DNA of 10,750 nt, taken from positions 3,186,874 through 3,197,623 of the forward strand of contig JAHNZQ020003150.1 of NCBI GenBank assembly GCA_019155205.2, written 5' to 3'. A model generated the notes under the pieces. The model worked only from the letters and a program-made list of their open reading frames with translations. It ran no database searches and was not told the origin of the DNA. How positions within the stretch are numbered: position 1 is the stretch's first letter; each line of letters begins with the position of its first letter. Shown here piece after piece: positions 1 through 8,039 of this stretch. The translations under genes were made by a program, and so were the position numbers. Source of the DNA: Gracilaria vermiculophylla. Taxonomy: Eukaryota > Rhodophyta > Florideophyceae > Gracilariales > Gracilariaceae.

Positions 1-1278
1 AATATATTAAGAGATAATCACGATATTTCCGTCGCATGTCACATGGGGTTCAAAAAGACGTGGAAACGTGTTCAGAAGCTATTTTACTGGAAGAATCTTA
101 AGACTGATGTACACCACTACACGAAAACCTGTCAAAAGTGCCAAGAAACAAAATCTTCTACCCGAAAGCCCCAAGGATATCTACAACCTCTAGATCCACC
201 GACAAAAAAATGGTCTCATATCACTATGGACTTTATCACACCTTTGAAAACAACGAATAACGGCAACAGTGCTATATATGTAGTTGTGGATCGCTTGTCA
301 AAATTGATTCGTATCATCCCGAAAAAAACGAGTGTTACAGCAGTAAAAACAGCCAGACTATTTGTACAGAACATTTACCGTCATCACGGACTTCCTGATG
401 TAATCATATCTGATCGAGATTCCATTTTCATGAGCAAGTATTGGAAAGAAATTTTCCGAATACTTGAAACATCTTTGCGACCATCCTCAGCATATCATCC
501 GCAGACAGATGGCCAAACAGAAGTTGTGAAAAAAAAAATAGAAGAAATGATTAGATGCTTTGTTAATCACCGCCAGTCAAATTGGGATGACCATTTGGTA
601 GTATTTGACGTCGCTTATAATTCTTCCATCCATGCCACAACCTCCTTCACGCCGTTTTACTTGACATATGGGGAAGAGCCTAGAACAATGCCCCTGGAAA
701 ACATTCTTTCTCAGAACCAAACCGCTTCTCAATTTTTAGAAAACATGGTCGACGGGACAAAACTTGCCCGTCGCCAAATCATCAAAAGCAACAAGTATTC
801 CGAGAAATATTATAACAAGAAGAAAACACCTTGCCACTTGAGAGTCGGCGAACAAGTCATGTTGTCCACCAAGAACCTTATGGATGAGACAGGACCAAAG
901 ACAAAACTTGGAATAAAGTACTGTGGACCATTCAAGATTGTTGAACAAGTCAGCCCAGTTACCTTTCGACTAGACCTTGGAACCGCAATGTAGATGAGAG
1001 GTATACATGATGTTTTCCACTGTCAACTTCTGAAGCGTTATCACAAAGACTCATCAATGAGAGGCTCTCCAGCCCAACCGACCCCTATCGAACTTGCCGA
1101 TGACACAGAAGAGTATATGGTGGAAGCAATCCTCAACCACAGAAAAAGGAGGAATCGACTTGAATATCTTGTCAAATGGTTTGGCTATCCAGATCATGAA
1201 AATACTTGGCTAAGGGAATCTGATTTGTCAAACTGCTCGGAACTCGTCGACCAATATAAAAACATGCAAAGCCTCTGA
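1..1278 (+). pseudogene. pol: Gypsy pol polyprotein, integrase plus chromodomain, 5' partial, one in-frame stop
   Basis: The frame is open from base 1, so the ATG at 43 is an internal methionine and not a start. The zinc finger is H2C2: His codons at 19 and 40 in an HDISVACHMG context, then CQKC near codons 44-47. The catalytic core keeps Asp in TMDFI, Asp in ISDRD and Glu in DGQTE; the last two are 35 residues apart, the D,D-35-E spacing of retroelement integrases. A GPY/F module (YCGPFKIVEQ) follows at about 880-965. The frame then meets TAG at 991-993 and continues in the same frame with IHDVFH, the usual end of this module. Next comes a chromodomain at about 1110-1265, with YLVKWFGYP and ENTW carrying its aromatic residues, ending at TGA 1276-1278. 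Only the single stop breaks this 425-codon stretch. It could be a recent null mutation or a readthrough stop. Confidence 0.93.
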
Positions 1279-1334
1279 ATTCCTTGAGGCCCTGTCACGT
1301 CAAAAGAGAAAACAGTCAACCTCCGTCCCCCGCG

Positions 1335-1682
1335 ATGAACCTTCAGCTCGACGCCGCCCGTTCGTTCTACTCTCCTATCTCCCTTGGAGGACAACGAATG
1401 CTTCTATGGTTTGAAGACATATCCGACGATCTCTTAGTAAAGTTTCGCTTGGCTTGGGCGTCTTGCCATATCTGTTATGCTTTCCTTCAACTCCGTGGTC
1501 CATTCTTGACCGAAGAAAAGGCTGAAATTCTGCAGAAACTGTTCAACGTGTACGATAATGGCATCCTGGACTCCATCGAAGAACAGTTCATACTTTTCCT
1601 CTTTACCTACATTGTCTCTCAGTATGGTCACTTGGAACCTGACTCACGTGATACCTTCCTGAACACTGTCGAATCTGATTGA
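1335..1682 (+). CDS. Extra ORF between pol and the 3' LTR, unknown function
   Basis: A sense-strand ORF lies in the gap between the pol stop and the LTR. The frame is open from 1260, overlapping the last codons of pol in the -1 frame. The first ATG is at 1335 and gives 115 residues ending at TGA 1680-1682. The product is rich in leucine and aromatic residues and looks helical (WFEDISDD, FLTEEKAEILQKLFNVYD, FILFLFTYIVSQYG). I recognise no domain. No clear signal peptide or glycoprotein pattern supports an envelope protein. In another frame, 1679-1810 is open with an acidic, proline-containing composition (EEEGD, FEFEP-like, NPPGIPEL), ending in TAG then TGA at 1811-1816. This suggests the ORF was once longer and has lost frame near 1677. 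It may be an element-specific accessory ORF or captured sequence. Confidence 0.45.
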   Translation: MNLQLDAARSFYSPISLGGQRMLLWFEDISDDLLVKFRLAWASCHICYAFLQLRGPFLTEEKAEILQKLFNVYDNGILDSIEEQFILFLFTYIVSQYGHLEPDSRDTFLNTVESD

Positions 1683-1813
1683 TCCAGATTGAAGAAGAGG
1701 GGGATACCGTTGACTTTTCCATGGAGTTTGAACCTCATGCCAGTATGGTTATGTTTCCTAATCCGCCTGGTATTCCTGAACTCAACTCTTTGCCTAATGG
1801 ACACCCCAACTAG
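1679..1813 (+). pseudogene. Probable frame-shifted C-terminal tail of the extra ORF
   Basis: This 44-codon open stretch starts right where the upstream ORF stops and is one frame away from it. It is acidic and proline/asparagine-rich and runs to TAG 1811-1813, followed at once by TGA. A one-base deletion near 1677-1680 would explain the break. The stretch is short, so chance openness cannot be excluded. Confidence 0.3.
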
Positions 1814-1840
1814 TGACGAGTCGGGACGACTCTACTTTCT

Positions 1841-1851
1841 GGAGGAAGTGA
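1841..1851 (+). other. Polypurine tract for plus-strand priming
   Basis: GGAGGAAGTGA is purine-rich with one T and sits directly against the TGTTAG start of the LTR, the normal position of the Gypsy plus-strand primer. A second, stronger purine run (GAAGAAGAGGGGGA, 1691-1704) lies 148 bp upstream but is not followed by an LTR-like TG start, so I prefer the downstream tract. Confidence 0.6.
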
Positions 1852-2347
1852 TGTTAGGATTTACATTATTTTATGCTTTTATTATATGAATCATGAGTAA
1901 TAGACTTGATATTATGTGGTTTTACGTAGCCTAGATGCATTCCTCGTGACATTGCAGTTTGATTCGATGTGTTGTTTGCCCTAGACAGGCTTTACAAACA
2001 CGTTTAACAATCCATGTCATCATGCTATGTTTGAAGTCATAGGCCTTACAGGACCCTATCGGCACTCTTGTTGTCAATGTAAGCATCCGAATTGTGTCCA
2101 CGACGGAATGTTCTAGAAGCCTCTTGCAAAGGACAACTGTCCCGTGAAGGTCATTCGTTTCCACTTTGCATAGCTGGCAATGAGATGTTTCATAGCTAGT
2201 GCATCTAAAGGGGTACCGTAGAAATCATTTACTTTGGCCTCGTTTTCGAAGGTCTGATTCTCTATATAAACCCTGGTCGACCTGCCGACTTCTCCTCGGC
2301 TGGTCACCATCGTTCACGTTCTCAACCATTGACCCAGTGTTCTAACA
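1852..2347 (+). repeat. 3' long terminal repeat, 496 bp
   Basis: The block starts TGTTAGGATT and ends GTTCTAACA. The terminal hexamers TGTTAG and CTAACA are exact inverted repeats with the canonical TG...CA ends. It follows a purine tract, contains a TATA box late in the block, and its length is normal for Gypsy LTRs. The few small ORFs within it on the minus strand are not credible genes. The 5' LTR is outside the window, so the boundaries rest on the terminal repeats alone. Confidence 0.82.
2263..2270 (+). promoter_or_regulatory. LTR TATA box
   Basis: TATATAAA lies 77 bp before the LTR end, on the element's sense strand, as expected for the U3 promoter. Transcription would start about 25-35 bp downstream, leaving a short R-U5 of roughly 50 bp. 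Confidence 0.6.
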
Positions 2348-2740
2348 ATCGGTCCACTTTACTGTTCGGATGCTCGACGAGAAACGCGGCCTTGACGGTA
2401 GGTTGGAGCTTTCTGGGCCCATAACAATTTATAACGTAGAGCGTATAACGACGACGAAGCACAAGATGGAAACCTGACTAGCTTTTACTGGTCCTCCTCT
2501 ATGTTCTCTGATTCACCAGACTCCCTGCTATACTAGCCAACAAATGCGCTTCAGTACCCGTATCTGCTGGTCTGCTTCCCCTGCCACGTAACCATCGACT
2601 CTCCAACTATAAGTCCGGAGAAGTACACGATCTGGTCATGACCACTCAAAAATGAGTGTACTAAATCACGGCGCGTCAACTGCATTACTTGTGTTGCGGC
2701 GATTGGATTTCACTTCTTACCTTGCGTGTCTTGCTCGTGG
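2348..2740. other. Anonymous spacer between the LTR and Tc1-like copy A
   Basis: I see no reading frame or known repeat here. The only local structure is a small perfect hairpin at 2643-2658 (CACTCA, AAAA loop, TGAGTG). Confidence 0.5.
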
Positions 2741-3998
2741 CAATTGCGCGTCAAACTACATATAGGTGGGCATTCAATGACATACATTTCACAGTACGAC
2801 TACAAAATTAAGATTTAAAATAAATTAAAGTCCAAAAGCCGTTTTAAATCGTAACAGGTTTTTCAACTGTTAGTCTCTTTTGGCAACTTAATAAGTGAAT
2901 TTTTCATTTTCATGCTAAACAACGCCAATATAGCGTTTGGAAATCAAATTAATGTAGCCATTAATTGTCGAAAAAGAAATACTGTCCGAGCAATTCTTAA
3001 TACAGTTTTTCAAATCTAAAACTGTGCTAAACCGCCTTCCATGCTTATATACCATTCTTGATAATAAACCTCATACATTATCAATGGGGCTGGTGATTGT
3101 GCTGGCCAATACATAACCCTAAAGTTTGCTTCTAGTAGCCATTCTAACACCAGTTTAGATTCTTGTACCGGTGCATTATGCTGCTGAAAAGCAAACTTTT
3201 CTCTGTGTAAACAATATCCGTAAGATAGCATATTGCTATAAAGAACATCTTAGTAGCATGCAGAGTCCATATTTCTATCATTAAGTGCAACATCTGTTTT
3301 TAAATATTTTGATATGCCAGCCAATACCATTACAGAACCGCCTCCAGAGTGTCGTGTCCAAAATTCAGAGATATATTCCTTAGCTTATGCCATTAAACAT
3401 AATACCAAACTGGACCATCAAAGTTGAATTTTTTTCGTCAGAAAAAAATAGTGTCCCATTGATCGTTCCAGTACGCATTTTTGCACACCAGGATATCCTT
3501 TTATGCTTGTCATGATCTCCTTGAAAGAATTTCCTCTTCAGTTTTATGTTCTTCAACACATTCTTCTTATTTATTTGACGCAAAACTGTTGATTTAGAAA
3601 CATTGAGGTTTACTTTCGTTTGCAATTTTTTTGCATAAAACGTTTCCTCGACACAGTTTTCGTTCATACCGCGTTAATTCCCAGGACTTAAAAGGTGCGG
3701 ACGCCCTGTAAATGTTAATGTTCCATAGGTTGCTGGACGTTTAGGAAAACGGAGAATTGTGACCGGATGACTTATTAAAAGTCGGCCAATTTCAGCAAAG
3801 GATTTTCCATTAGTTTTCAATTATACGATTCTAATCTGTTTGGAACGCGAAAGAGGTGATCCTCGAGCCAAAATGATAGATTTTATTGATGAAATGTTTT
3901 GCTTATGAACCGATTTTTACTTATATGTTATGTAAAAGGCGCACTACAGTATTACATTGAAGGTTTTATTAGGCCTGATATGAATTTGAAATGCACTG
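2741..3998 (-). mobile_element. Tc1-like DNA transposon, copy A, degenerate, minus strand
   Basis: Read on the minus strand, the 5' end is TA then CAGTGCATTTCAAATTCATA; the flanking TA is at 3999-4000. This aligns with the left end of copy B (CAGCGCGTTTCAAAATCATA). The other end is more eroded: GCGCGTCAAACTACATATAG at 2746-2765 still resembles the inverted end, but the flanking TA is lost, so 2741 is approximate. Internal sequence matches copy B along its whole length, including TTTTGTAGTCGTAC near the 3' end. The length of about 1.26 kb is close to copy B's 1274 bp. It is clearly older or more damaged than copy B. Confidence 0.85.
2915..3871 (-). pseudogene. Tc1-like transposase, copy A, broken by stops and frameshifts
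   Basis: The reading begins at 3871, where copy B has ATG and this copy has TTG, followed by ARGSPLSRS. N-terminal helix-turn-helix remnants follow (NLNVSKSTVLRQINKKN). The first catalytic Asp survives in FFSDEKN (about 3436-3450). After a frame change the second region reads FAFQQHNAPVQESK, where the usual Asp of QQDNAP is His, and then WPAQSP, after which the usual SPDLNPIE motif is lost to substitutions. The C-terminal part (DLKNC, INGYIN) is recognisable to a TAG at 2915-2917. The best open pieces are 3380-3667 and 3016-3231, in different frames. The loss of the second and third acidic residues plus frameshifts means no active enzyme. Tc1-like transposases cut at inverted ends and insert at TA. 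Confidence 0.88.
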
Positions 3999-4636
3999 TA
4001 CTTAAAATCGTAGTGTTGAAGGAGACTAGGAGGCATCTACTTATTTCAGTGGTCGTGGTTTTGTGTATACGAGAGTATACAATCCTCTCAGTACTGTATA
4101 GAAACGCACAGCGGAAGAGAACAAAACTGTTTGTCGAATCCTCCAAAGGCTCACATACATTGGCGGTAAGATAGTATCCTGTAGGCTATATTAGGATTTT
4201 TCTGTGTGTGCAAAACTTTTTTGGGAGGTAGATTTTTGTTTTAACAGAAAGAATGTAATGGTCACGTTGTTAGAAACTGTTGGCGCGTGCGGTCTAATGT
4301 GGAGGTGAGTGTAACGTGTGAAGCACAAATAATGTGGTGCAAGGGCGCTGCCTGCCAGCCAGCCTCGCGTGCCGTGCCGTGGGAAGACCGGCGGGTGGAC
4401 TGTCGAGAGCCGAGTGGGATGTTATTGCAATCCACTGTTTTCTTTTAGATATGAAATTGACACGTACGAACACCCTGCGCAATTGCAGTGAGCAACGGCA
4501 GTTGGTTATTCTATTCAAAGCCATTTTATTGAGTCAAGATGCACGCTATTGTCAACCAAACTGGTAAGAGTGAAATTAGGCGGCGCACTTGAAGAAACTT
4601 GAATGGCCTAGAAATTAAAAACCGAAAAAGAAACAG
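3999..4636. other. Anonymous stretch beside copy A
   Basis: TA at 3999-4000 is the surviving target duplication of copy A. Beyond it I see no supported gene. There is a direct, also inverted, pair of GTATAC hexamers at 4065-4070 and 4075-4080 with a GAGA spacer, and a GC-rich patch at about 4345-4425. Short open frames in both directions show no domain. The minus frame that ends at 4637 has a further open run down to about 4530 and could extend the decayed ORF described next. Confidence 0.4.
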
Positions 4637-5452
4637 TTACGGAACGATTTTAAGTGCAAGCCTCTTGAACACAAATTGCAAAGCGTACGTTTCGACAATT
4701 TTAGTTAGCTGCATGACCAAATTCAGGCACATTATTTTCAGCAGTACCGGAAAGCAGAGGACGCAGACGGTGTAAGCCACAGAATAGACCATCAGACGGG
4801 TCAACACTCTTTGTTGAGGAGATGTGTTTTGTTCCCATTTCGATAAAGTGAGTATGAGATCATATTCCAGCTTGGAAGAGCTTTAGTTCCTTTTGGCCCA
4901 TATAGAAGCATTTAAAAGTAACCAGTTGACAAATCCATTGAAAAAGCGCCAAAGTTCTCGAAAGGCTGATATGCGCAGCGTGTCATCATCCGTATGGACT
5001 CTGGATGAAAGACTGTCTTTTTTTACTGTTTTACACTGCCACATGTGCTTTACAAACGCCGCAAATTGTCCAGAATGGGGTTGAATATTGTTAAAACTGC
5101 CTAGGCCAGATGAAGATGTTCCAGTAGGTTCTCTAATCTGCGGCTCTCTTTTGAGCTGCAGAGATATAAGAATTACAGATACGAGAGGACTTTCGGCCTC
5201 CCGGTGAGACTGAATCCAAACGAAACTGCCTAATCTACCACAAATCTGTCGTAGCCTCCAATGTGTAAGCTTTTGAAGACCTTGAGGGTGTCGTGCGATG
5301 GATAGGCTATAGTTTCAGTAATTGCGCGGTCTCCCGATAAGATATGGTTGAGTAGGTGGGTTGTTCACTTTGATCAGAGACGTTGGCAACATTCTTGCCA
5401 ATCTCACTTTTTTGTACTGTTCTAAACCTCTAAATCTCCGACAACTAAGTAT
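4637..5452 (-). pseudogene. Decayed coding frame of unknown family, minus strand
   Basis: One minus-strand frame runs 272 codons with only two stops, TGA at 5315-5317 and TAA at 4883-4885, before TAA at 4637-4639. At this base composition about one stop per 17 codons would be expected, so the run is unlikely by chance. It has protein-like composition: a basic start (LEQYKKVRLARM), a polar middle (REPTGTSSSGLGSFNN), an aromatic segment (FRELWRFFNGFVNWLLL) and a hydrophobic C-terminal third (VYSVAYTVCVLCFPVLL). I recognise no family. The same frame contains a further open piece upstream at 5510-5701, separated by four stops. There is no clear ATG start. It is probably an old transposon or gene remnant and could still be a chance open frame. 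Confidence 0.38.
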
Positions 5453-5765
5453 TTATTACTTGTCTGAATGTTATCGATGCACGTAAAACATCTTGAGAAT
5501 TACTCGCTTCTAGAATTGACAGATTTTGTGGCCAGCGCAGGTATTGTGTGTTGCATTCATCTGCCCATACGCAACTGTATTTGACGCATAAGTACTATCT
5601 GCCTTTTTTGTGAACCGTATGGTAGTCGTGACCCCGATGGGGCTCGTACAAATTTTTCTTTTATGCATCGTATAACTGCTCGAATACTCTACGCAAACCA
5701 CATCAACGCTCTATTGAAAAAGGACTCGATGGAGTGCGTTTGCTCTGGAGTGAAATGAGCGCCAA
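5453..5765 (-). other. Possible upstream remnant of the decayed minus-strand frame
   Basis: A 63-codon open piece (5701-5510) lies in the same frame as the decayed ORF, with TAG, TAA, TAA and TAA stops between them. No domain is visible and I do not call a gene. Confidence 0.2.
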
Positions 5766-6296
5766 TTAGCGCCGTTTAAACACATGTTGGCGGCTGGAAG
5801 CTTTGAATCCACCCCCTGAAGACCACATGTGGCCAGTCCCTGATTTCTGCATGCGCCCAATGACTGTGTCCTGAGCGCCTGCTGTCAGGCAGAAGCCCAA
5901 ATTGCATTGAACGTGTTGTTGCAAGCACATGCCTCTGGGAGAATGCCACCCATCATCCGCCACCGCCTGTTCCGCAGCGCCCACCCTTCTTATGCGCAAA
6001 GAAGCTCGGGAGCGATCGCCTCCAATAGAAAAGGAACAAAACGTCTCATGCATGGTGGCTTGCGCAGAATGCTTCGAATGGGGCTTGCGCTCTGTTGCGT
6101 GGCGGGCTTGTTCTTGTTTGCTGGCCCTTTTCTCCGCATCGCAGGGAATGCGCCGCCTATCCAAGCAGTTAAACTTATCACCCGCGAGGATACCAACCGT
6201 ATTCTTCAACGTGGTCAGCTCGCTCCCTATCTCATCAGCCAATGAACACGGGGTCGAACCCGCCGCGTTGTTCGTAGAATTAGATTGAGATGCACT
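5766..6296 (-). CDS. Hypothetical ORF in a GC-rich island, no ATG near its 5' end
   Basis: The minus frame is open for 177 codons, from the TGA at 6297-6299 to the TAA at 5766-5768. There is no ATG near the 5' end, so this may be an internal exon or a fragment. Near the start is a short stretch with heptad-like character (ADEIGSELTTLKNTVGIL), then a basic region (EKRASKQEQARHATERK), then a glycine/cysteine-rich end. This loosely recalls N-terminal halves of retroelement gag-like or nucleic-acid-binding proteins, but I cannot assign it. Plus-strand frames at 5907-6245 and 5929-6288 are also open, as expected where GC-rich sequence lacks stop codons, so coding status is uncertain. Confidence 0.28.
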   Translation of the reverse strand, partial: SASQSNSTNNAAGSTPCSLADEIGSELTTLKNTVGILAGDKFNCLDRRRIPCDAEKRASKQEQARHATERKPHSKHSAQATMHETFCSFSIGGDRSRASLRIRRVGAAEQAVADDGWHSPRGMCLQQHVQCNLGFCLTAGAQDTVIGRMQKSGTGHMWSSGGGFKASSRQHVFKRR

Positions 6297-6692
6297 TCAA
6301 GTAGGCGCGCTAAATTGCTTGGCGATGCGGCTGTAAAGGGGGCGCGGCCGCTCTAACACCGCTTAGAGATGTTGCTACACCCAAAGAGCTGCTCGAACCG
6401 CCAGCAACCGAGTCGCCGGATATGTCTCCACCGGCCCTGCGACGCGCGCCGTTAACGCGAACTGCGTAGGCTTCGCACCCCGAAAACTTGAGGATGGCGC
6501 TGAAACAAAACGGGAAACACACGTCGCTGCGAAAGCGCTTATTCTCCAATTGATTTTTCTTCAGCTAGCAGCACTTCGTCGTGAGCGTCATGAAAACGAT
6601 TGCGGCAACGATAAGGAGTGGGAGTGTCAATCCTTGAGAGTGAGATGAAAGAGCACGCGGAGTCGTGCGTGAAGCGCGCAAGCATGTATACA
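6297..6692. other. Rest of the GC-rich island, no supported gene
   Basis: GC-rich sequence continues to about 6560 and includes a GCGGCCGC octamer near 6345. A 79-codon minus-strand open frame (6549-6310, serine/glycine/alanine-rich) has no ATG and no recognised domain. The last 130 bp before the Tc1-like element are ordinary. Confidence 0.4.
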
Positions 6693-6694
6693 TA

Positions 6695-7968
6695 CAGCGC
6701 GTTTCAAAATCATATCACGCCTAAAAAACGCGGCAAAGTAGTACGGTAGTGCGTCTTTTGCACAAGTCAAAACCGTTTCATAATCTTAACACTACATCAT
6801 CAGTATCCATCAATATGGCCGGAGGATCACCACTTTCGCGCTCCGAACAGCTTAAATTTGTACTGTCGAAAGCCAATGGAAAATTCTATGCGGAAATTAG
6901 CCGACATTTGAAGCGTCATCCTGCCAAAATTCTCCGTTTTCTTAAAAACCCAGCAAGTCATGGAATTATAAAATATATGGGGCGTCCAAACCTTCTCAGT
7001 CCTACAGATAAGCGCGTTATAAAATGGGAACTATATCGAGGAGACGTTTCGTGCAAGAACATTGGAAAAGCGTTGAACCTCAATGTATCTAAATCAACAA
7101 TATGGAGGAAACGTAATAAAAAGAATTTGTTCAAGTATTAAAAGATGAGGATAACATTCCTTCTAGAAGATCACCATAAACAAAAAAGGATTTATTGCTG
7201 TGCAGATATGGCGCACTGGAAAGATCAATGGGACACAGTCATATTTTCTGATGAAAAAAATATTAACTTGGATGGTCCAGATTGTTTTAGGTATATTTGG
7301 CATGATCTTAGAATTGAACGCTCAGAGTTTTATACAAGAACTTCTGGGGGCCGTTCTATAATGGTATAAGCTGGTATATCAAAATATTGAAAAACAGAAA
7401 TTGCGTTTATTGATGGAAATATGGACTCTCCAAGCTACCGAGAAGTCTTTTAGAACTACACGCTACCTTATGGACATTTTGTACACGGAGAAAAGTTTGC
7501 GTTCCAGTAGTATTATGCACGGTTACAAAATTCTAAACTGGGGTCAGAATGGCTACTAAAATCAATTAATCAGGAAATGGAATGGCCAGTGCGCTCACCG
7601 GACTTGAACCCCATTGAACCTGTATGGGGTTTATTATCATGAATGATTGATGGCCATGGCAGGCAGTTTAGTACCGTTTAAGATTTGAAAAACTGTATGA
7701 AGAATTGCTGGAATAATGTTTTACTTTTGACGATTAATGGCTACATCAATTCAATGCCTTAACGTTGTATTAGCGTTATTTTGCAGGAAGGTGGAAAAAA
7801 TAGTTGATGAGTCACCAGAAGAGACCTAAAAATGATAAAGATAATAAATTTTTGAAACTGTTTTTGGACTTGAATTGTTTTTGAAACTCGGTTTTGTAGT
7901 CGTACAGCGCCAAAAATACATTTCTTTTTTACTTTGACACCAACGTGATATAATTTTGAAGTAGAGTG
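6695..7968 (+). mobile_element. Tc1-like DNA transposon, copy B, complete ends
   Basis: The left end begins CAGCGCGTTTCAAAATCATA at 6695. Read on the minus strand, the right end begins CACTCTACTTCAAAATTATA at 7968. The shared core TTCAAAAT-ATATCACG is near-perfect and starts eight or nine bases in. Both ends are directly flanked by TA (6693-6694 and 7969-7970), the Tc1/mariner target duplication. The 1274-bp length and a single transposase of about 330 codons fit the family. The outermost bases differ between the ends (CAGCGCG and CACTCTA), which shows age. It is related to copy A and points in the opposite direction. Confidence 0.93.
6815..7807 (+). pseudogene. Tc1-like transposase, copy B, full length in one frame with eight nonsense codons
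   Basis: The start is ATG at 6815 (MAGGSPLSRSEQ), supported by alignment to copy A from the same codon. The frame runs 330 codons to tandem TGA TGA at 7805-7810, close to the usual Tc1 length of about 340. The N-terminal helix-turn-helix region (KFYAEISRHLKRHPAKI) is followed by a second DNA-binding segment (LNVSKSTIWRKRNKKN). The first catalytic Asp is in VIFSDEKN (about 7240). The second Asp is lost: the usual QQDNAP reads Q-stop-YYA at 7505-7519. The third acidic residue survives in SPDLNPIEPVWG. Internal stops are TAA 7139, TAA 7367, TGA 7388, TAG 7451, TAG 7508, TGA 7640, TAA 7679 and TAA 7760. No frameshift is needed. The gene is dead. Confidence 0.93.
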
Positions 7969-8039
7969 TACGAGAACGGATGCATAGTAAATATTGGACT
8001 ACCTAACCTTCGGATTCGTTAAATGTGGAAGCTGGATGA

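Larger units (their letters stand above)
1..2347 (+). mobile_element. Ty3/Gypsy LTR retrotransposon (chromovirus type), 3' half, cut by the window start
   Basis: The order integrase, GPY/F module, chromodomain, extra ORF, purine-rich tract and LTR on one strand identifies the 3' half of a chromodomain-bearing Ty3/Gypsy element. The window begins inside the integrase zinc finger, so gag, protease, reverse transcriptase, RNase H and the 5' LTR lie outside it. The 3' boundary is set at 2347 by the CTAACA end that mirrors the TGTTAG start of the LTR at 1852. The next five bases, ATCGG, would be the target-site duplication, but the matching copy is out of view. The element is unlikely to be autonomous as it stands, because the pol frame is interrupted by a TAG. 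In this family the chromodomain steers integration to chromatin carrying particular histone marks; that is family knowledge, not something seen here. Confidence 0.93.

Noticed and set aside
1251..1266. Possible -1 frameshift site joining pol to the extra ORF at TAAAAAC
   Set aside because: The heptamer does not fit X XXY YYZ, because the first three bases are not identical, and the -1 frame has a TAA at 1257.
1691..1704. Purine run as the true polypurine tract, with the LTR starting near 1705
   Set aside because: No TG start or matching inverted terminus follows it, whereas 1852 has both plus an adjacent purine tract.
1931..2310. Minus-strand ORFs inside the LTR
   Set aside because: They lie wholly within the LTR, on the antisense strand, and show no protein-like features.
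6243..6262. Minus-strand GGTTCGACCCC resembling a tRNA B box and T loop
   Set aside because: The flanking bases do not pair as a T stem (only two of five pairs form), and no A box or acceptor stem is visible upstream or downstream.
5907..6288. Two plus-strand ORFs of 112 and 119 codons
   Set aside because: They overlap each other and the longer minus-strand frame in GC-rich sequence where stops are scarce, and neither shows a domain.
6815..7807. Repeat-induced point mutation as the cause of the stops in copy B
   Set aside because: Codon comparison with copy A shows changes of several types (for example AGA to TGA, AAA to TAA, TTA to TGA) and only one clear C-to-T, so there is no mutation signature.
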